NCBI GenBank assembly: GCA_027491255.1 | Contig: JAIXWM010000178.1 | Span: 1 to 64,000, forward strand | Direction of reading: 5' to 3' | DNA: 64,000 nucleotides | From: Rubrivivax sp. | GTDB taxonomy: Bacteria > Pseudomonadota > Gammaproteobacteria > Burkholderiales > Burkholderiaceae_C | Shown here: in pieces, positions 49,517 through 59,434 of the stretch | Numbering within the stretch: position 1 is the stretch's first letter | How the letters are laid out: the number at the start of each line of letters is the position of its first letter | Program-made: the position numbers and the translations under genes | The notes under the pieces: generated by a model | Seen by the model: the letters and a program-made list of their open reading frames with translations, nothing else | What the model was told of the DNA's origin: nothing | The model's database searches: none

Positions 49517-50458
49517 ATGCCTACGCTGTCCAAGACATACCGGTGCCGCAGTGGCGGTACCTGCTTGACAAGAGGCCCCTACTTGCAGCTGCTGCAACTG
49601 CTCATCGCCGGTATCGCGCAAGGCTGCATCTACGGCCTGATCGCGCTGGGCTTCGTGCTGATCTACAAGGCCACGGAGACGGTCAGCTTCGCCCAGGGTG
49701 ACCTGATGATGCTCGGCGCGTTCGCCGGGCTGGCAACGATGACCTTCCTCGGCTTCCCGTTCTGGTTGTCGGTCCTGTCTTCGATCGCGGCCATGGCGGC
49801 CTTCGGTCTGCTGGCCGAGCGGGCCGTGATCCGGCCCATCCTCGGTCAGCCGGCGTTCTCCATCGTGATGCTGACCATCGGCATCGCCTACGTCCTGCGC
49901 GGGCTGATCACGATGATTCCGGTCATCGGGACCGAGACGCACGTGCTGCAGGTGCCGTACAAGGATCAGGTCTGGAACCTCGGCGCCTTGGTGCTCAACG
50001 TCGAGCAGGTGGTCGTGATCGTCGTCACGGCCCTGTTGTGCGCGGCGTTGTACCTGCTGTTCAATCGCACCCGGCTCGGCATCGCGATGCAGGCGTCGTC
50101 GCAGAACCAGCTCGCTGCCTACTACATGGGCATCCCGGTGCGGAGGCTGAACGGTCTGGTCTGGGCACTCGCCTCAGCCGTGGCGGCGATCGCGGGACTG
50201 CTGCTCGCACCCATCACCTTCGTGCACGCGAACATGGGTTTCATCGGGCTGAAGGCCTTCCCGGCGGCGGTGGTCGGCGGCTTCGGCAGCCTGCCCGGGG
50301 CCATTGTCGGTGGCCTCATCATCGGCATCGTCGAGTCGCTGGCCGGTTTCTACCTGCCTGAGGGCTTCAAGGACATTGCGGCCTACGTCGTCGTGCTCGT
50401 CATGCTGATGGTGATGCCCAACGGATTGTTCGGCGAGAAGCTGCGCAAGAAGGTCTGA
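49517..50458 (+). CDS. livH: Branched-chain amino acid-type ABC permease (LivH family)
   Basis: This is an eight-to-nine-helix inner-membrane permease of the LivH family (HAAT importers). Motifs GLIALGFVLIYKATETVSFAQGDLMML (read in parts) and AAVVGGFGSLPGAIVGG match the family. The ATG at 49517 gives 313 aa but the first ~20 residues (MPTLSKTYRCRSGGTC) are unlike homologues; a TTG at 49580 with GAGG ~8 nt upstream would give 292 aa starting LQLLQLLIAGIAQG and may be the real start. It opens the plus-strand run livH-livM-livG-livF-acyl-CoA synthetase, divergent from groESL. The gene symbol reflects family, not proven substrate. Confidence 0.9.
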   Translation: MPTLSKTYRCRSGGTCLTRGPYLQLLQLLIAGIAQGCIYGLIALGFVLIYKATETVSFAQGDLMMLGAFAGLATMTFLGFPFWLSVLSSIAAMAAFGLLAERAVIRPILGQPAFSIVMLTIGIAYVLRGLITMIPVIGTETHVLQVPYKDQVWNLGALVLNVEQVVVIVVTALLCAALYLLFNRTRLGIAMQASSQNQLAAYYMGIPVRRLNGLVWALASAVAAIAGLLLAPITFVHANMGFIGLKAFPAAVVGGFGSLPGAIVGGLIIGIVESLAGFYLPEGFKDIAAYVVVLVMLMVMPNGLFGEKLRKKV

Positions 50459-50467
50459 GGGACGGCG

Positions 50468-51544
50468 ATGCGCTTCATCTTCAAGACCGACTACTCCCAG
50501 GACTTGCGCCTGGCGCGCCACGAGGGCCATCGCTTCTGGTACTCGGCCCTCGTCCTTGCGCTGCTTGCCGCGCCCTGGATCTTCCAGGAGTACTGGCTCG
50601 CGCAACTGACCTTCGTGCTGATCTACGGCATCGTCGGCCTGGGCTTGATGCTGCTGGCCGGCTACACCGGCCTGTTCTCGCTCGGTCATGCGGCCTTCCT
50701 GGGCGTGGGGGCGTACGCGCAGGCTTTCCTGACGAATGCGGGCTGGCCCTTCCCGATCGCGCTGGCGGCCGCCGCCGGCCTGTCGGCGGCCGCGGGTGTG
50801 GTGGTCGGCCTGCCGGCGCTGCGCGTCAAGGGCATCTACCTGGGGATCGCCACGCTGGCTTTCGGCTTCATCCTCGAGGAGGTCTTCGCGCGCTGGGAGA
50901 GCGTCACCGGCGGCAACGCAGGCCTGAATGTGAAGGCGCCGGTGCTGTTCGGGCAGACCGTCGGCTCGGGCGCGCCGTTCTACTACCTCTGCCTTGTGAT
51001 CGCCGTGGTGGCCACGCTGGGCATCCTGAACCTGCTGCGCTCGCCCACCGGGCGCGCCTTTGTCGCCATCCGCGACTCCGAGATTTCGGCCCAGAGCATG
51101 GGCATCCACCTCGCGTACTACAAGACGCTGTCTTTCGCGATCTCGGCCGCGCTGGCCGGCATCGGCGGCGCCTTGTACGGCCACAACATGCGCTTCCTGT
51201 CGCCCGAGCAGTTCAACATCATCCAGTCGATCGACCTGCTGTTGATGGTCGTGATCGGCGGCCTGGGCTCGATCCACGGCGTCTATTTCGGCGCCATCTT
51301 CCTGATCACGATGCCGCAGCTGATCTCGGCCTCCAAAGGCGTCCTGCCGGCGGTGATTGCCGAGGCGCCGGGGCTGAAGTCGGTGGTCTACGGCGCGGTG
51401 CTGGTGCTGTTCGTGCTGTTCGAGCCGCTGGGCATGTACGGCCGCTGGCTCAAGATCCGCACCTGGTTCTCGCTCTTCCCCTTCTACCGCAGGGGGATGT
51501 TCAAGCGCCAGAAGGCCTTCCAGAAGTCGGACCGGCTGAAATGA
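50468..51544 (+). CDS. livM: Branched-chain amino acid-type ABC permease (LivM family)
   Basis: This 358-residue partner permease has about nine helices with the LivM-family motifs LMLLAGYTGLFSLGHAAFLGVGAYA, LRVKGIYLGIATLAFGF, SEISAQSMGIHLAYYKTLSFAISA (each read in parts) and GGLGSIHGVYFGA. The C-terminal basic tail (FKRQKAFQKSDRLK) is typical of the fatty/aromatic-acid-linked subgroup. It starts 9 bp after livH. Downstream, a ~385-bp stretch containing paired palindromes separates it from livG, an unusual interruption for an operon of this kind. Confidence 0.93.
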   Translation: MRFIFKTDYSQDLRLARHEGHRFWYSALVLALLAAPWIFQEYWLAQLTFVLIYGIVGLGLMLLAGYTGLFSLGHAAFLGVGAYAQAFLTNAGWPFPIALAAAAGLSAAAGVVVGLPALRVKGIYLGIATLAFGFILEEVFARWESVTGGNAGLNVKAPVLFGQTVGSGAPFYYLCLVIAVVATLGILNLLRSPTGRAFVAIRDSEISAQSMGIHLAYYKTLSFAISAALAGIGGALYGHNMRFLSPEQFNIIQSIDLLLMVVIGGLGSIHGVYFGAIFLITMPQLISASKGVLPAVIAEAPGLKSVVYGAVLVLFVLFEPLGMYGRWLKIRTWFSLFPFYRRGMFKRQKAFQKSDRLK

Positions 51545-51609
51545 CGAAGCTGTCTGCGATCGTCACGGCCCAGACGGGGCGGCCCAAGGGCACGGCTTCG
51601 GCGGGGCGG

Positions 51610-51872
51610 CCCGCTGGGGTGCGGCGCCTTGCTCCGCTCATGTCCCCCGCCATCGGCCGCGGGCCGATGGCTCCTCCTTTACTTCGCTGCGCAAGGCACC
51701 ACACCCCAGCGGGCTCGGGGCGCCTGGATCTTGCTCGCGCGCGCGGGGTTCTGCCTTTGGGGTCGCAAGGCGTTCGTTCGCCGATGGGGCGGGGGTCCCC
51801 CTGCAGCGAAGTAAAGGGGGAGGTCCGGGCGCAGCCTGGACCGGAGGACATGAGCGGAAGGGGGACCCCCGC
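51610..51872. repeat. Paired inverted palindromes (BIME-like) between livM and livG
   Basis: Element 1 (51610-51713) has a 23-nt outer stem with 21 matches (CCCGCTGGGGTG / CACCCCAGCGGG ends), boxes TCCGCTCATGTCC (51633-51645) and CTTTACTTCGCTGC (51677-51690), and an inner 10-bp hairpin GCCATCGGCC/GGCCGATGGC (51649-51671). Element 2 (51789-51872) is closed by a perfect 14-bp stem (GCGGGGGTCCCCCT / AGGGGGACCCCCGC) and carries the exact reverse complements of both boxes (51803-51816 and 51846-51858) with a GGTCC/GGACC inner hairpin. The two are thus an inverted pair of one element. Codons predicted across them are not protein-like, so the 51545-51928 gap has no gene. Confidence 0.88.
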
Positions 51873-51928
51873 CTCGTCGGCGCGCGAGATGGTGGCCGAT
51901 GACCTGGCACGATGTGGGAGGCCTTGAG

Positions 51929-52726
51929 GTGACCGAGCCCCTGCTCTCCGCCCGCAACCTCACCGTGCGCTTCGGTGGGGTGGTCGCGGTCAACGACGTC
52001 AGCTTCGACGTGCGCGAAGGCGAGGTCTTCACGCTGATCGGGCCCAACGGCGCGGGCAAGACCACGGTGTTCAACCTGATCAGCCGCATCTACCAGCCCA
52101 CCGCCGGCAGCATCAGCTACCAGGGCCGGGACATCACGGGCGTGCCCCCTCACGAGATCGCCGCGCTGGGCATCGCCCGCACCTTCCAGAACATCGAGTT
52201 GTTCGAGCACGCCTCCGTGCTGCACAACCTGCTCATCGGTCGCCACCGGCACCGTCGCAGCAGCTTCTGGGCCGACCTGCTGTTCGGCTCCCGCGTGCGC
52301 GAGACCGAGCTCGCCTCGCGCCGCAAGGTCGAGGAGGTGATCGACTTCCTCGACCTGCAGGCCTACCGGGACACGATGATCGCCGGCCTGCCCTACGGCG
52401 TGCGCAAGGTGGTCGAACTCGCGCGCGCGCTGGCCACCGAGCCCAAGCTGCTGTTGCTCGACGAGCCCTCCTCGGGCCTGAACGTCGAGGAGACCGAGGA
52501 CATGGCCTTCTGGATCGAGGACATCCGCGACCAGCTCGGCATCACCGTGCTGATGGTCGAGCACGACATGACGCTGGTGTCGCGCGTGTCCGACCGCGTG
52601 GTGGCGCTGAACCAGGGCCAGGTGCTGGCCGCCGGCACGCCGCGCGAGGTGCAGACGCACCCGGGCGTCGTCGAGGCTTACCTGGGAACCGCCGAGGACG
52701 TCACCTCGCTGAGGAGGCCGGCATGA
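51929..52726 (+). CDS. livG: Branched-chain amino acid-type ABC ATPase (LivG family)
   Basis: This LivG-type ATPase has Walker A (GPNGAGKTT), a Q-loop (ARTFQNIELFE), a signature of the degenerate LivG type (LPYGVRKVVELARAL), Walker B (LLLLDEPSSGLN) and H-loop (VEHDMTLV). GTG at 51929 (V-T-E-P-L-L) is preferred because GGGAGG lies 7 nt upstream; an in-frame ATG at 51899 would add ten residues (MTWHDVGGLE) without a ribosome-binding site. It overlaps livF by 4 bp. It is separated from livM by the palindromic element. Confidence 0.92.
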   Translation: MTEPLLSARNLTVRFGGVVAVNDVSFDVREGEVFTLIGPNGAGKTTVFNLISRIYQPTAGSISYQGRDITGVPPHEIAALGIARTFQNIELFEHASVLHNLLIGRHRHRRSSFWADLLFGSRVRETELASRRKVEEVIDFLDLQAYRDTMIAGLPYGVRKVVELARALATEPKLLLLDEPSSGLNVEETEDMAFWIEDIRDQLGITVLMVEHDMTLVSRVSDRVVALNQGQVLAAGTPREVQTHPGVVEAYLGTAEDVTSLRRPA

Positions 52727-53519
52727 ATGTCGCCGCACCTGCCGCCGCGGCGCCCGGTGTGCTGCTCGCGCTGGCCAATGTCGAGAGCGCCTACGGGCCG
52801 ATCAAGGCCATCCGCGGCGTCAGCCTCGAGGTGCGGCGTGGCCAGATCGCCACCGTCCTGGGCTCCAACGGCGCGGGCAAGAGCACGATCCTGAAGACCA
52901 TCTCCGGCATCATCGATCCGCGGCGAGGCACGATCGAGTTCCAGGGCACGCCGATAGCCTCGCGCGACCCTTCGGACATCGTGCGCATGGGCCTGAGCCA
53001 CGTGCCCGAGGGGCGCGAGGTCTTCCCGCTGCTGTCGGTGCGCGACAACCTGCTGATGGGCGCCTACACGCGCGGCGACCGCGACGAGGTCGCCCGCGAC
53101 ATGGAACTCGTCTACGGCTACTTCCCGATCCTGAAGGAGCGCGCCGCGCAGGACGCGGGCCTGCTGTCGGGCGGGCAGCAGCAGATGCTGGCGATCTCGC
53201 GCGCGCTGATGGCGCGCCCGCAGCTCATACTCCTCGACGAGCCCAGCCTCGGCCTGAGCCCGAAGCTCACGAAGGAGATCTTCGAGATCGTCGTGCGCAT
53301 CAATCGCGAGCGCGGCACGACCATCCTGTTGGTGGAGCAGAACGCCAACATGGCGCTGAACGCCGCCGACTATGGCTACGTCCTCGAGAACGGCCGCATC
53401 GTCATGGAAGACCGCTGCGACCGGTTGCGCGAGAAGGACGACATCAAGGAGTTCTATCTCGGCATGAAGGAAGCCGGCGTGCGCGGCGAGCGGCGCTGGA
53501 AGAAGAAGAAGACCTGGCG

Positions 53520-53523
<4 letters not shown>
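52723..53523 (+). CDS. livF: Branched-chain amino acid-type ABC ATPase (LivF family)
   Basis: This 266-residue LivF-type ATPase has Walker A (GSNGAGKST), the Q-loop region (LSHVPEGREVFPLLSV), the signature LSGGQQQMLAISRAL, Walker B (LILLDEPSLGLS) and the H-loop-equivalent (LLVEQNANMAL). Both its ends overlap neighbours by 4 bp (livG and the acyl-CoA synthetase), showing tight translational coupling. A basic tail (RRWKKKKTWR) replaces the usual short C-terminus. Confidence 0.95.
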
Positions 53524-55427
<1,904 letters not shown>

Positions 55428-55460
55428 GCAGGCAGCCCCGCGCCTGGCGGGGCAGGCGCT

Positions 55461-55673
55461 TCAGTGCCGCACCGGCTGCGGTGGTGCGTCGGGATCCTCG
55501 GTCGGCGGCGCGGCGGCGACACGGTAACTCTCGCTGGCCCAGGCACCGAGGTCGACCTGCCGGCAGCGTTCGCTGCAGAAGGGACGCCAGGGGTTCTCGG
55601 CGCCGTACACCGACGGCCCGCGGCAGCCGGGGCAGCGCACGGTCAGCGTCCTGGAACGCGCGCCTGCGCTCAC
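55461..55673 (-). CDS. yacG: DNA gyrase inhibitor YacG
   Basis: This 70-residue zinc-binding protein has the YacG pattern C14-P-G-C17 ... C33-SER-C37 (VRCPGCRGP, FCSERCRQVDLG). The E. coli protein binds GyrB and inhibits gyrase. It lies 76 bp beyond zapD, the usual neighbour in betaproteobacteria. It converges on the acyl-CoA synthetase gene with 33 bp between stops. Start at 55673 gives a 13-residue N-terminus before the first zinc cysteine. Confidence 0.92.
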   Translation of the reverse strand: MSAGARSRTLTVRCPGCRGPSVYGAENPWRPFCSERCRQVDLGAWASESYRVAAAPPTEDPDAPPQPVRH

Positions 55674-55749
55674 TCGGATGCTCTCCGGTCGCTTTGCGGC
55701 TGCCTCCCCGCGGCAGCATCGCAGCCTTCGGACGGCCGGGCGGCGGTGC

Positions 55750-56529
55750 TCATGCGCACAGGGTCAGCTCGAAGTCCATATCCTCGGCGGCGGGTTTCAG
55801 GCGCCCGTCTGCGTCGGGGCGCATCATCCGCACCGACACCATCAGCCGGTGGCCGGAGATCTCGGGCACGAGCCCGGTGCTGCCGTCCATGCGCAGCTGC
55901 AGCAGATGGTAGCTTCGGCCCTCGGGGAGGCGCATCTGGAACTGCCCTTGCGCGGCATGCATGCGCTGCGTGATGCCGGTGTCGCGCAGCAGGCCAAGCA
56001 GCACCTGCAGCGCCTGCGCCAGCGGCGCCAGGCATTCGGCCCAGCCGGCGATGTCGGCCCGGCGGCGTTCGGGCGGCAGCTGCTGCCAGGCGTGGTAGCC
56101 GGGCAGGTCGAAGGCGCAGGTGCCACCGGGAATGCCGATGCGGCTGCGGATGCTCATGAGCCAGTCGTTCGTCGCCAGTGCCTGCCCCGCCTTGCCCGGG
56201 GCCGCGTTCAACGCGTCGTGAGCCTGGTCCAGCCGCGCGCAGATCGCGTCCAGCGCCTGCTCGGAAATGTTGGGGTTGCCTCGGTAGCCCTGCAGCTGCG
56301 TCTTGTGTCGCTCGAGCTCCTTGAGCAAGTCCGACTTCAGGTCCGCGCGCGAGCCCACGTCCATGACCTCGAAGATGGTCGCGAGTGCGAAGTGGTGGTC
56401 GAGCGCCGCGTCGCGCACCATCAGCTCGGCCAGGCGCTCGAACAGGGATTCGAGCCGCAGCATCGCGCGGATGCTCTCGTGGAAGGGGTGCTCGTAGAGC
56501 ACCCGGGAGGCGGGCGTGGTTGCACTCAT
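55750..56529 (-). CDS. zapD: Cell division protein ZapD
   Basis: ZapD (YacF) cross-links FtsZ filaments at the division ring. The 259-residue protein shows the family features VLYEHPFHESIRAMLRLE at the start, the conserved segment GNPNISEQALDAIC, and HLLQLRMDG...GLVPEISGHRLMVSVRMM (read in parts). ATG at 56529 (MSATTPAS) is preferred over upstream codons. It follows coaE by 16 bp in the cluster pilB-pilC-pilD-coaE-zapD-yacG. Confidence 0.95.
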   Translation of the reverse strand: MSATTPASRVLYEHPFHESIRAMLRLESLFERLAELMVRDAALDHHFALATIFEVMDVGSRADLKSDLLKELERHKTQLQGYRGNPNISEQALDAICARLDQAHDALNAAPGKAGQALATNDWLMSIRSRIGIPGGTCAFDLPGYHAWQQLPPERRRADIAGWAECLAPLAQALQVLLGLLRDTGITQRMHAAQGQFQMRLPEGRSYHLLQLRMDGSTGLVPEISGHRLMVSVRMMRPDADGRLKPAAEDMDFELTLCA

Positions 56530-56545
56530 CGGCACATGGATTGTT

Positions 56546-57235
56546 TCACAGCGCTGCCGCCCGGCCACCGCCCGAGGCCGACGAATCCCCACCGTGCCAA
56601 CGGTCCCAGACGCGGTCCACCTCGGCCTGCAACTGTGCCAGCGAGATCCCGTCGTTCAGGACGACCGCGTCGGCGATGGCGCGGCGCTGCTCGCGCGTGG
56701 CCTGCTGCGCGATCACGCGCCGCACGGCCTCCTCGGGCCAGCCGTTGCGCGCCATCACGCGCTGCACCTGGGTCTGCTCGTCGCAGTCGACGACGAGCAC
56801 GCGGTCCACGCGCGCGCGCCAGTGGCCGGACTCGGCCAGGAGCGGCACGTCGAAGACAACCGTGCGGCTCCCTGCGGCCGCGGCCTGGGCGCGCGCGGTT
56901 GCGCCGATCAGGGGGTGGAGGATGGCCTCGAGCCGGGCCTTCGCTGCGGGGTCGGCGAAGGCGCGTGCGCGCATCCAGTCCCGGTCCATCGCGCCGTCGG
57001 CGCCGATGGCCCGCGCGCCGAATTCCTGCGCAATGGCCGGCAGCGCCGCGCCGCCCGGGGCGGTGAGCGCGCGCGCGATCGCATCGGTGTCCACGAGCAC
57101 GGCGCCGCGCTCGACCAGGCGCCGGGCGACCGTGCTCTTGCCGCTGCCGATGCCGCCGGTCAGGCCGATGTGCAGGCCGCGGGCAGCCGGGCCGCCCGCC
57201 TGGGGGACCTGGGGTGTGGCATCGCTTGCGGTCAC
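56546..57235 (-). CDS. coaE: Dephospho-CoA kinase
   Basis: CoaE phosphorylates dephospho-CoA, the last step of coenzyme A synthesis. The 229-residue P-loop kinase has GLTGGIGSGKST (24-35), D at VLVDTDAIAR and the DVPLLAESG lid-region motif. GTG at 57235 is used; the first ~20 residues are Ala/Gly-rich and an internal start near LHIGLTGG is possible but lacks a start codon. It is 4 bp after pilD and 16 bp before zapD. Confidence 0.95.
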   Translation of the reverse strand: MTASDATPQVPQAGGPAARGLHIGLTGGIGSGKSTVARRLVERGAVLVDTDAIARALTAPGGAALPAIAQEFGARAIGADGAMDRDWMRARAFADPAAKARLEAILHPLIGATARAQAAAAGSRTVVFDVPLLAESGHWRARVDRVLVVDCDEQTQVQRVMARNGWPEEAVRRVIAQQATREQRRAIADAVVLNDGISLAQLQAEVDRVWDRWHGGDSSASGGGRAAAL

Positions 57236-57239
57236 GGTC

Positions 57240-58163
57240 TCACCATCCCATCCATCGGGTCACGTTCTGCGGACCCGCCAGCAGCACGGCCAGGCCGCCC
57301 CCGGCCAGGAAGGGCCCGAAGGGCACATAGCGACCCTCGCGAAGGGTCCCGCCCGCCTTCATCGCCAGGCCCACCGCGGCGCCGATGACCGAGGCCAACA
57401 GCAGCACCGGCAACAGGGCCTGCGCTCCCAGCCAGGCGCCGAGCGCGGCCAGGAGCTTGAAGTCGCCGTGGCCCATGCCCTCCTTGCCGGCGACGAGCTT
57501 GAAGACCGCGTGCACGGTCCACAGCACCAGATAGCCCGTTGCGGCGCCGGCGATCGCTGCGCCCGGGCCCACGGTCCAGCCCAGGGCCGCCGCTGCCAGG
57601 CCTGCCCACAGCAGCGGCAGCGTCAGGTCGTCGGGCAGCAGCGTGGTGTCCCAGTCGATCGCCGCCAGCGCCACCAGGGCGGCGGCGAAGCCGCACCAGG
57701 CGAGCACCTCGGGCACCGCCCCGAAGCGCAGTCCGAGCGCGGCGAACAAGGCCGCTGTCAGTGCCTCCACCAGCGGGTAGCGCGCCGGGATGCGGACTCC
57801 GCACGCAGCGCAGCGCCCGCGCAGGCGCAGCCAGCCCAGCAGCGGCAGGTTCTCGTGCCACGCCAGACGGTGCCCGCAGGCCGGGCAATGCGAGCGCGGG
57901 CGCGCCAGGCCGAGTGCCGGCAGCCCGTCCACGCCTTGTCGTAATTGCGCCGCGGCCTCGCCCAGCACCGGGTGCGGCGGGCGTCCGAAGGCCGCCTGGT
58001 GCGCATCGGCGTCGGCCATCTGGGCCGAGACATCGCTCCACCACTGGCGTTCGAGCATCCGCGGCAGGCGGTGGATCACGACATTGAGGAAGCTCCCCAC
58101 CACCAGCCCGAGCGCAGCCAGCGCCGGCGGCGACAACCAGAACTCCAGCGTCGCGGCGCTCAC
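57240..58163 (-). CDS. pilD: Prepilin peptidase/N-methyltransferase PilD
   Basis: PilD cleaves and methylates type IV prepilins at the inner membrane. The 307-residue protein has the two CxxC zinc pairs (C93/C96 and C118/C121), the aspartyl-protease residues D170-x-D172 region (AAIDWDTTLLPDD) and D234 in GMGHGDFKLLAALG, with eight membrane segments. A GTG start at 58163 overlaps the pilC stop by 4 bp (GTGA), so it is coupled to pilC. The sequence GMGHGDF keeps the GxGD protease signature. Confidence 0.95.
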   Translation of the reverse strand: MSAATLEFWLSPPALAALGLVVGSFLNVVIHRLPRMLERQWWSDVSAQMADADAHQAAFGRPPHPVLGEAAAQLRQGVDGLPALGLARPRSHCPACGHRLAWHENLPLLGWLRLRGRCAACGVRIPARYPLVEALTAALFAALGLRFGAVPEVLAWCGFAAALVALAAIDWDTTLLPDDLTLPLLWAGLAAAALGWTVGPGAAIAGAATGYLVLWTVHAVFKLVAGKEGMGHGDFKLLAALGAWLGAQALLPVLLLASVIGAAVGLAMKAGGTLREGRYVPFGPFLAGGGLAVLLAGPQNVTRWMGW

Positions 58164-59404
58164 ACCACCGACCCGAGCTTGAAGATCGGCAGGTACATCG
58201 AGATGACGATGGCCCCCACCAGGGTGCCGAGGAAGACGATGATCATCGGCTCGATCAGGCTCGACAGGCCCTTGACCATGTCGTCCACCTCTTCCTCGAT
58301 GATCTCGGCGGCTTTGCCGAGCATGTGCTCGAGTGAGCCGGACTCCTCGCCGATGGCCGTCATCTGCAGCACCAAGGGCGGGAACACGGCGGTGCCGCGC
58401 ATCGCGCTGGTGAGCGAGGTGCCGGTGGACACCTCGCGCTGTATCGCTTCGGTTGCGGCAGCGTAGACCGCGTTGCCCGCGGCGCCGCCGACCGAACCCA
58501 GGGCTTCGACCAGCGGCACCCCGGCGGCCGTCATGGTCGCCAGGGTGCGGCTCCAGCGCGCGACGACCGACTTGCGCACGAGTTCGCCGAAGACCGGAAG
58601 GCGCAGCAGCAGGCGGTCGGCCCCGTCCTGGAGGCGCTCGGAGCGGCGCCAGCCCTGCAGCAGCGCGAAGCCGCCCCCGCCTGCGAGCAACAGCAGCAGC
58701 GGGCCCTGGGCGACGAAGAAGTCCGACATCGCGATCACCGCCAGCGTGGGCGCTGGCAGGTCGGCGCCGAAGGACTTGAACACGTCCTTGAACGAGGGAA
58801 TCACATAGACCATGATCACCGCCAGCACGACGAGCGCGACCACGAGGACCGCGACCGGGTACATCAGCGCCGAGCGCACCTTGCCCTTGATGGACAGGAT
58901 CTTCTGCTGGTAGGTGGCCAGGCGGTCGAGCAGAAGCTCGAGGATGCCACCGTTTTCGCCCGCTTCGACAAGGTTGCAGTAGAGCTTGTCGAAGTGGCGC
59001 GGGTGCTTGCGGAAGGCGGCCGAAAGGCTGTTGCCGGCCTCGACGTCGGCCCGGATGTCGCCCAGCAGGCGGGCCATGCGCGCGTTCGGGCTGCCACGCG
59101 AGACGATGTCGAAGGCCTGCAGCAGAGGTACACCGGCGCTGATCATGGCCGAGAGCTGGCGTGTGAACACGGCGATGTCCTTCTGCCGGATCGAGCCGCC
59201 ACTGCCGCCGCGGCGCTTGCGCGCGCGCATCACGATGAGCCCCTGGCGCCGCAGTGTGGCCTTCAGTGCGGCCTCGCCGCCTGCGCGCAGTTCGCCGCGC
59301 ACGATGCGGCCGGACTTGTCGCGCGCCTCCCACTCGAACAGCGCTTCCGGGGGCGCGGTGCGCCGCAGGGCCGGGCGCAGGTTGGCGGATCGGGAAGTGG
59401 CCAT
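58160..59404 (-). CDS. pilC: Type IV pilus assembly inner-membrane protein PilC
   Basis: PilC is the inner-membrane platform of the type IV pilus (T2SS F family). The 414-residue protein has the two GspF domains (RQLSAMISAGVPLLQAFDIV ... and RWSRTLATMTAAGVPLVEAL) and three membrane helices (~180-200, ~235-255, ~380-400). It lies 30 bp after pilB and overlaps pilD by 4 bp. A basic N-terminal extension (MATSRSANLRPALRR) precedes the family start. Confidence 0.96.
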   Translation of the reverse strand: MATSRSANLRPALRRTAPPEALFEWEARDKSGRIVRGELRAGGEAALKATLRRQGLIVMRARKRRGGSGGSIRQKDIAVFTRQLSAMISAGVPLLQAFDIVSRGSPNARMARLLGDIRADVEAGNSLSAAFRKHPRHFDKLYCNLVEAGENGGILELLLDRLATYQQKILSIKGKVRSALMYPVAVLVVALVVLAVIMVYVIPSFKDVFKSFGADLPAPTLAVIAMSDFFVAQGPLLLLLAGGGGFALLQGWRRSERLQDGADRLLLRLPVFGELVRKSVVARWSRTLATMTAAGVPLVEALGSVGGAAGNAVYAAATEAIQREVSTGTSLTSAMRGTAVFPPLVLQMTAIGEESGSLEHMLGKAAEIIEEEVDDMVKGLSSLIEPMIIVFLGTLVGAIVISMYLPIFKLGSVV

Positions 59405-59434
59405 CGTGGGGGTCGAGTCTGAGCGGCGGCGGAT

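Noticed and set aside
51541..51927. 128-codon frame starting at the livM stop
   Set aside because: It runs through the two palindromic elements and has no protein-like features.
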